From assembly GCA_023386675.1 (NCBI GenBank), contig JAEWJG010000008.1, positions 1 to 10,751 on the forward strand: a stretch of 10,751 nucleotides of DNA, in the 5' to 3' direction. The translations under genes and the position numbers were made by a program. Shown in pieces: positions 6,782 through 10,751 of the stretch. Numbering within the stretch: the first letter of the stretch is position 1; the number at the start of each line of letters is the position of its first letter. The notes beneath the pieces were generated by a model. It searched no databases. It was not told the origin of the DNA and worked only from the letters and a program-made list of their open reading frames with translations. The DNA comes from Actinomycetes bacterium (GTDB lineage: Bacteria > Actinomycetota > Actinomycetes > Actinomycetales > Microbacteriaceae).

Positions 6782-7045
6782 TCACGCCGACCCAGCGCGC
6801 CGGAAGCCGATCAGTCCGACGGTGTTTCCCTCGCCGTCTTCGAGGAACGCCTGAACCTCCTCGTGTCCGGCAGGTCCGAGCGTGTCGTCCGAGTGATCGA
6901 AGATGACATGCGGCTCGCTGGTGATCGCCGCGTTGGGGCGCATCCGTTCCATCGCCGCATCCACATCCGCGACCTGCAGATAGATCAGCGCGCTTGGGGC
7001 CGCGCGATCGATGAGGAGCCGGACGCCGCCACCTGTGAAGAACTC
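6782..7045 (-). pseudogene. VOC/glyoxalase-fold gene remnant, 5' end lost
   Basis: One frame reads EFFTGGGVRLLIDRAAP, then SALIYLQVADVDAAMERM, then SEPHVIFDHSD, and ends EEVQAFLEDGEGNTVGLIGFR. This is the second half of a vicinal-oxygen-chelate protein, including the usual EAFLEDxxGN-type C-terminal strand. The first 40 or so residues, which carry the first beta-alpha-beta unit and first metal ligand, are missing. No ATG, GTG or TTG lies in frame before 6964 in a position that would restore them. Upstream the frame runs into the end of the tetR gene (stop at 7044-7046). An internal ATG at 6964 would give only 60 residues. It is best read as a truncated remnant. A short expressed half-domain cannot be excluded. 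Confidence 0.72.
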
Positions 7046-7652
7046 AGGCCGGGAGCGTGGTGGGCGCCCCGAGGCCGGACGCGGCGGCGCGCATGGCGGC
7101 CTCCGCGCTCTCGACGGTGATCAGGCTATTGCCCGCGACGATGTGGAGGCCGTAGGCGTCCTCCAGGGCGACCAGGTTCATGGCCAGGGTCTCGAGGGGG
7201 AGTGCTGGGGCGAAGACGCCCGCTGCGGTGCCGCGCTCCAGGATGCCGGAGTACGTCGCGAGCTGGCGGAGGTACATCCGTTCGACCAGATCGTCGTGCA
7301 GGGTCGACGTCCCGGCCAGCACGTCGAACTCGTAGAGCAGGCGCATGAGGGCGTCATCCGGGCCGCTCGGCAGGCCCTCCCGGATCGCCGCGGCGAGCTG
7401 GAGCTGCGGCTCGGCGATGTCGGCGACCACGGCGTCCCGGTGGTCGCAGAAGCGTTCGAGTCCGGCGCGGTGGGCCTCCACGAGGAGCTGATCGAGATCC
7501 TCGTAGTAGTACAGGATCGCGCCGCGGGTGAGGCCGGCCTTGGCCGCGACGTCGGCCAGGGAGAGCGAGCGGAGGCCGCGCTCGCCGACTGCGCTGAGCG
7601 CCGCCTCGATGAGGTCGGCACGCCGCTCATCCTGGTTCTTCGGCCGGGCCAT
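7044..7652 (-). CDS. TetR-family regulator (divergent from amidohydrolase)
   Basis: The product has 202 residues. The N-terminal helix-turn-helix reads LADVAAKAGLTRGAILYYYEDLDQLL (about residues 24-49), followed by a helical effector domain ending in NLVALEDAYGLHIVAGN. It is a paralogue of the TetR at 2582-3202, sharing DLD-L, ADIA, QLAA, DDAL and NLVALEDAY in the same order. The ATG at 7652 has an AGGG about nine bases upstream. A TAGGGT six bases before it could alternatively be a leaderless -10. It is divergent from the amidohydrolase, with a 26-bp palindrome between them, and probably represses both. Its stop lies exactly at the edge of the broken VOC frame. Confidence 0.9.
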   Translation of the reverse strand: MARPKNQDERRADLIEAALSAVGERGLRSLSLADVAAKAGLTRGAILYYYEDLDQLLVEAHRAGLERFCDHRDAVVADIAEPQLQLAAAIREGLPSGPDDALMRLLYEFDVLAGTSTLHDDLVERMYLRQLATYSGILERGTAAGVFAPALPLETLAMNLVALEDAYGLHIVAGNSLITVESAEAAMRAAASGLGAPTTLPA

Positions 7653-7688
7653 GAGTCGACCCTACCGGCGCGCGGCCGTCCGCTTCGC

Positions 7689-7718
7689 TTGACACCTCGC
7701 TCCGGCTCGTGCCACACT
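7689..7718 (+). promoter_or_regulatory. promoter of amidohydrolase-permease operon
   Basis: TTGACA (7689-7694) is followed after 18 bases by CACACT (7713-7718), a partial -10 match. Transcription would start near 7725, at the first base of the palindrome. A repressor bound there would block initiation or clearance. Confidence 0.5.
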
Positions 7719-7724
7719 CAGGCC

Positions 7725-7750
7725 ATTCTTTGACGCTAGTGTCAAAGAAT
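7725..7750. promoter_or_regulatory. 26-bp TetR operator palindrome
   Basis: The arms ATTCTTTGAC and GTCAAAGAAT are exact inverted repeats around a CTAG centre, with one mismatched pair, so 24 of 26 bases are symmetric. The core TTGAC-N6-GTCAA has the same format as the dyads before the permease operon. It lies between the divergent tetR and amidohydrolase genes, which is the standard place for a TetR-family operator. Confidence 0.82.
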
Positions 7751-7777
7751 CCTCTCCTCACCGTCGATGGGATCACC

Positions 7778-9466
7778 GTGACCGCAGCTCAGACCGCCGA
7801 CCTCCTGCTCACCGGAGCCCGGGTCAGGACCTTCGACGACGCACAGCCGTGGGCGGAGGCCATCGGTGTCACGGACGGCCGGATCAGCTACGTCGGGCCC
7901 GCCGCCGAGGCCCCGGCCGCCCGCGAGAAGCGGCACCTCGGTGGCGCGCTCGTCACCCCGGGCATCATCGACAGCCACAACCACCTGCTGCTCGGGTTCG
8001 ACCCCGACGCGGTGAGCCTGGAGGGCGCCGAGACGCTGGGGGAGGTGCGCCGCCGCATCCGCGACCTCGCCGAGCGCCGCCCCGAGCTCGACTGGATCTG
8101 CGCCGAGAACGCCGTCTACTCGGTCGTCCCCGGCCGCCGCCCGTGCGCCGCCGACCTCGCCGGGATCACCGACCGCCCGGTGTTCGTCACCACCTACGAC
8201 CAGCACTCGGTCTGGCTCAACGACGCAGCCCTGAGCGCGCTCGGGATCACGCACGGCGGCGACATCCCGTGGGGGCGCCCGGAGCGCGACCACGACGGCC
8301 GGCCGACCGGCTGGGTCACCGACTTCTACACCAGCGCCATGACGACCGCGGGGCTCGCGGGCCTCCAGCGCGACATCCCGCTGTACTCGCCCGAGCGCCG
8401 GTACCGCCGCCTGCTCGGCAGTCTCGCGCTCGCCACGGCGTCCGGGATCACGACCGTGGTGGAGCCGCAGGTCCCGCTGGCGGAGATCGGCCTCCTCGAG
8501 AGGGCGCGCGAGCGCGGGCTGCTCAGCTCGCGGGTGATCGCCGCGCTGTTCCACCCGATCGACGCGGACGGCGCCTTCCGGCGAGAGCTGCGGGACGCCG
8601 TCGACGGTGCTACGGGCGACGACCGGCTGCGCTTCGGCCCGGTGAAGCTCTACGCGGACGACGTCATCGAGCCGCACACCGCCTGGATGCTCGACGACTA
8701 CGCGAACCGTCCAGGGCACCGCGGCCACCCCTCGGCGCCGATCGGCGAGCTGACCCGTATCGTCACGGAGCTCGACCGCCTCGGCTTCCAGACCCACACG
8801 CATGCGACCGGCGACGGCGGCATCCGGCTCGCGCTCGACGCGATCGAGGCCGCCGCCCGCACGAACGGCACCCGGGACCGCAGGCACGGGATCGTGCACG
8901 TCGAGTGCCTGCACCCCGACGACCTCCCGCGCTTCGCCGCGCTCGGCATCACGGCGGCGATGCAGCCGCGGCACTGCTCGCCCGACCTGGTCGCCGGCAC
9001 CTGGATGGAGAACGTCGGCGAACAGCGCTGGGACCGCGCCTGGCGCATCCGCTCTCTGATGGAGTCGGGCGCGCACGTCGCGCTGTCCAGCGACTGGCAG
9101 GTGGGGGAGATGGACCCGCTCGTCGGCTTCTACTCGGCCCTGACCCGCGCGGGCCTCGACGGCCGGGATGCCTGGACCCGCGCCGAGCGCATCGGCCTGG
9201 ACGACGCGATCCGCGGCTACACCCGTGAGGGGGCGTGGGCGTGGCACGCGGAGGACGATCTCGGGGTGCTGCGCGTCGGCGCTCGCGCGGATGTCGTCGC
9301 CTGGTCGGGGGACCTGTACGAGCACGAGGGCGACCCGGCCGCGCTGCTCGAGCAGCGGGCGGCGCTGACCGTCGTCGGCGGCGAGGTCGTCCACGACGTC
9401 GAGCGGGACGCCCCCGCGCCCGAGCAGTTCGGGGCGCTCGCGCACTGCTCGGCGGCGGGGCACTAG
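7778..9466 (+). CDS. YtcJ-like metal-dependent amidohydrolase (Amidohydro_3)
   Basis: From GTG at 7778 the protein has 562 residues. It opens with ADLLLTGARVRTFDDAQPWAEAIGVTDGRI, the beta-sandwich start usual in this family. Metal ligands follow in order: His67 and His69 (DSHNH), Lys290 (FGPVKLYADD, often carboxylated), His340/His342 (THTHATGD), His374 (IVHVE) and Asp439 (LSSDW). A GARADVV segment near the end is also typical. These enzymes hydrolyse C-N bonds in amides, and relatives include N-substituted formamide deformylase. The substrate here is unknown. An in-frame GTG at 7709 is rejected because it precedes the inferred transcription start and would put the operator inside the coding region. 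GGGA lies five bases before 7778. The gene is followed 48 bp later by an APC permease. Confidence 0.9.
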   Translation: MTAAQTADLLLTGARVRTFDDAQPWAEAIGVTDGRISYVGPAAEAPAAREKRHLGGALVTPGIIDSHNHLLLGFDPDAVSLEGAETLGEVRRRIRDLAERRPELDWICAENAVYSVVPGRRPCAADLAGITDRPVFVTTYDQHSVWLNDAALSALGITHGGDIPWGRPERDHDGRPTGWVTDFYTSAMTTAGLAGLQRDIPLYSPERRYRRLLGSLALATASGITTVVEPQVPLAEIGLLERARERGLLSSRVIAALFHPIDADGAFRRELRDAVDGATGDDRLRFGPVKLYADDVIEPHTAWMLDDYANRPGHRGHPSAPIGELTRIVTELDRLGFQTHTHATGDGGIRLALDAIEAAARTNGTRDRRHGIVHVECLHPDDLPRFAALGITAAMQPRHCSPDLVAGTWMENVGEQRWDRAWRIRSLMESGAHVALSSDWQVGEMDPLVGFYSALTRAGLDGRDAWTRAERIGLDDAIRGYTREGAWAWHAEDDLGVLRVGARADVVAWSGDLYEHEGDPAALLEQRAALTVVGGEVVHDVERDAPAPEQFGALAHCSAAGH

Positions 9467-9514
9467 CCGCCACCCCATCCTGTTCCTTCCCACCGTCGCG
9501 AAAGGATCCACCCG

Positions 9515-10751
9515 ATGTCCCAGCTCGACCCCGCCATCTCTCCCGCCCGTTCCGCCGAGACCCCCGAGGACCTGCAGGCAGCAGGCCTTCGCCGCAGCCT
9601 CACTCTCCGTCACATCGTCTTCCTCGGTCTCGCCTACATGGCGCCGCTCGCGGTGTTCGACACGTTCGGGATCGTCGCCGACATCACACACGGACACGTC
9701 CCGCTGTCGTACCTGCTGGTCCTCGTCGCCGTCCTCATCACCGCTCTGAGCTACGCGAAGATGGTCCGCTTCTACCCGCGCGCGGGGTCGGCGTACACGT
9801 ACACCCGGGAGGCGATCAATCCTCACCTGGGCTTCCTCGTCGGCTGGGCGGCGACCCTCGACTATCTCCTGCTGCCGATGATCAACGCGCTGCTGTCGGC
9901 GATCTACATGACGGCGGCGTTCCCGCAGGTGCCATCGTGGGTGTGGATCCTCTCCACGATCGTCGTCTGCACCGCCCTCAACCTGACGGGGGTGCGGATC
10001 GCGGCCAAGGTCAACGTGATCCTGGTGATCATCCAGGTGGTCGTCGCCGTCGCCTTCGTCGTCCTGACGATCAAGAACATCGTGGAGGGCGCGAATGGCG
10101 CGCACTTCTCGGTGACGCCGTTCCTCTCGACGGGGATGGACGCGGGCGCCATCGCCTCGGGCGCGGCGATCTTGGCACTGTCGTTCCTCGGCTTCGACGC
10201 CGTCAGCACGCTCGCCGAGGAGGCGAAGCACCCGCGCCGGGACATCCCGCGCGCCATCCTCATCATCGTCGGAGTGGCCGGCCTGTTCTTCGTGAGCGTC
10301 ACGTACGTGATGCAGGTGCTGTTCCCGGACGTGTCGAAGGTCGGCAACATCGTTGGCGCCTCCCCGGAGATCGCGAAGTACATCGGCGGGGCGGCGTTCC
10401 AGGCGCTCTTCATCGGCGGCTACATGGTGGCGGTGCTCGGCTGCGGGATCACGCAGCAGATGAGCGCGGCGCGCCTCCTGTTCGCGATGGGCCGCGACGG
10501 CGCGCTGCCGCGGCGCTTCTTCGGCCGGCTCAACACGGCGGGCGTCCCGGCCGGGAACGTGCTGCTGATCGCGGCGCTGGCCTGCTCGGCCGTGTTCCTG
10601 GATCTCAGCCGGGCGGCCTCGCTCATCAACTTCGGCGCGTTCGTGGCGTTCATCTTCGTGAACCTGTCGGTGATCTTCACCTACATCCGGTTCGTGAAGG
10701 AGCGCGGCTGGCGCCGGGCTCTCGGCTTTGTCGTGCTTCCGGCGCTCGGGG
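9515..10751 (+). CDS. APC-superfamily permease, 3' end beyond window
   Basis: 412 codons are visible with no stop before the right edge. The start has AAGGA eight bases upstream. The protein begins with a soluble tail, then LRRSLTLRHIVFLGLAYMAPLAVFDTFG entering segment 1. The family motif FYPRAGSAYTYTREAINPHLGFLVGW comes next (about residues 86-111), and LSFLGFDAVSTLAEEAKHPRRDIPRAI lies in the middle. This matches amino acid/amine permeases of the APC superfamily. About ten membrane segments are in view. Resemblance to the other permease in this window is at family level only. It follows the amidohydrolase in one operon and probably imports that enzyme's substrate or a related amino compound. 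Confidence 0.92.
   Translation, partial: MSQLDPAISPARSAETPEDLQAAGLRRSLTLRHIVFLGLAYMAPLAVFDTFGIVADITHGHVPLSYLLVLVAVLITALSYAKMVRFYPRAGSAYTYTREAINPHLGFLVGWAATLDYLLLPMINALLSAIYMTAAFPQVPSWVWILSTIVVCTALNLTGVRIAAKVNVILVIIQVVVAVAFVVLTIKNIVEGANGAHFSVTPFLSTGMDAGAIASGAAILALSFLGFDAVSTLAEEAKHPRRDIPRAILIIVGVAGLFFVSVTYVMQVLFPDVSKVGNIVGASPEIAKYIGGAAFQALFIGGYMVAVLGCGITQQMSAARLLFAMGRDGALPRRFFGRLNTAGVPAGNVLLIAALACSAVFLDLSRAASLINFGAFVAFIFVNLSVIFTYIRFVKERGWRRALGFVVLPALG

Noticed and set aside
7742..10231. Very long open frame on the minus strand across the amidohydrolase and permease (about 829 codons)
   Set aside because: It is antisense to two genes with clear motifs. Its translation is dominated by Arg, Asp, Gly and Val with no domain, which is a usual by-product of high-GC codon use.
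1..10751. Insertion sequence, phage, CRISPR, tRNA or toxin-antitoxin genes
   Set aside because: No transposase or integrase motifs, regularly spaced repeats, tRNA-like cloverleafs or small paired genes were seen on either strand. The apparent acquisition near 7045 has no visible mobile element.

Overview
The window is high-GC DNA with dense, tightly packed genes, GTG starts and two apparently leaderless genes. This points to an actinobacterium, and the gene families fit Microbacteriaceae or a near relative such as Microbacterium. That placement is inference from composition and gene style. No rRNA, tRNA, CRISPR array, insertion sequence or phage gene was seen, and no stretch over 300 bases lacks a gene.

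Region 1 (1-2558): a major facilitator transporter, cut by the left edge, is divergent from a two-gene operon. That operon holds a stand-alone ChrB N-terminal-domain protein overlapping a PAP2-type membrane phosphatase by 4 bp. The 103-bp gap between the two start codons carries two 16-bp dyads of the form yGTAA-N6-TTACr, centred exactly 70 bp apart. Each overlaps a TANNNT -10 element 6-7 nt before a GTG start, which suggests two operator-controlled leaderless promoters.

Region 2 (2582-5915): a leftward operon encodes an APC-family permease, a P1/DmpA-type aminopeptidase (4-bp overlap) and a TetR regulator (23-bp gap). Two related dyads, CTGAC-N6-GTCAA and CTGAC-N6-GTCAG, lie ahead of it together with a strong 9-bp-arm hairpin. 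The likely logic is uptake of an amino-acid or peptide-like compound, its hydrolysis, and autoregulated control.

Region 3 (6004-7045): an APH-fold phosphotransferase of unknown substrate faces a VOC (glyoxalase-fold) gene that has lost its 5' half. The remnant's frame begins exactly where the next tetR ends.

Region 4 (7044-10751): a second TetR gene is divergent from a YtcJ-like metal-dependent amidohydrolase followed by a second APC permease, cut by the right edge. A 26-bp nearly perfect palindrome containing TTGAC-N6-GTCAA sits just downstream of a TTGACA-N18-CACACT promoter.

Regions 2 and 4 are built alike: TetR, permease and amide/peptide hydrolase. Their TetR proteins are clear paralogues and their operators share YTGAC-N6-GTCAR. 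The most interesting reading is a duplicated and diverged scavenging system in which two regulators may cross-talk, with the second copy having arrived by a recombination that truncated the VOC gene.
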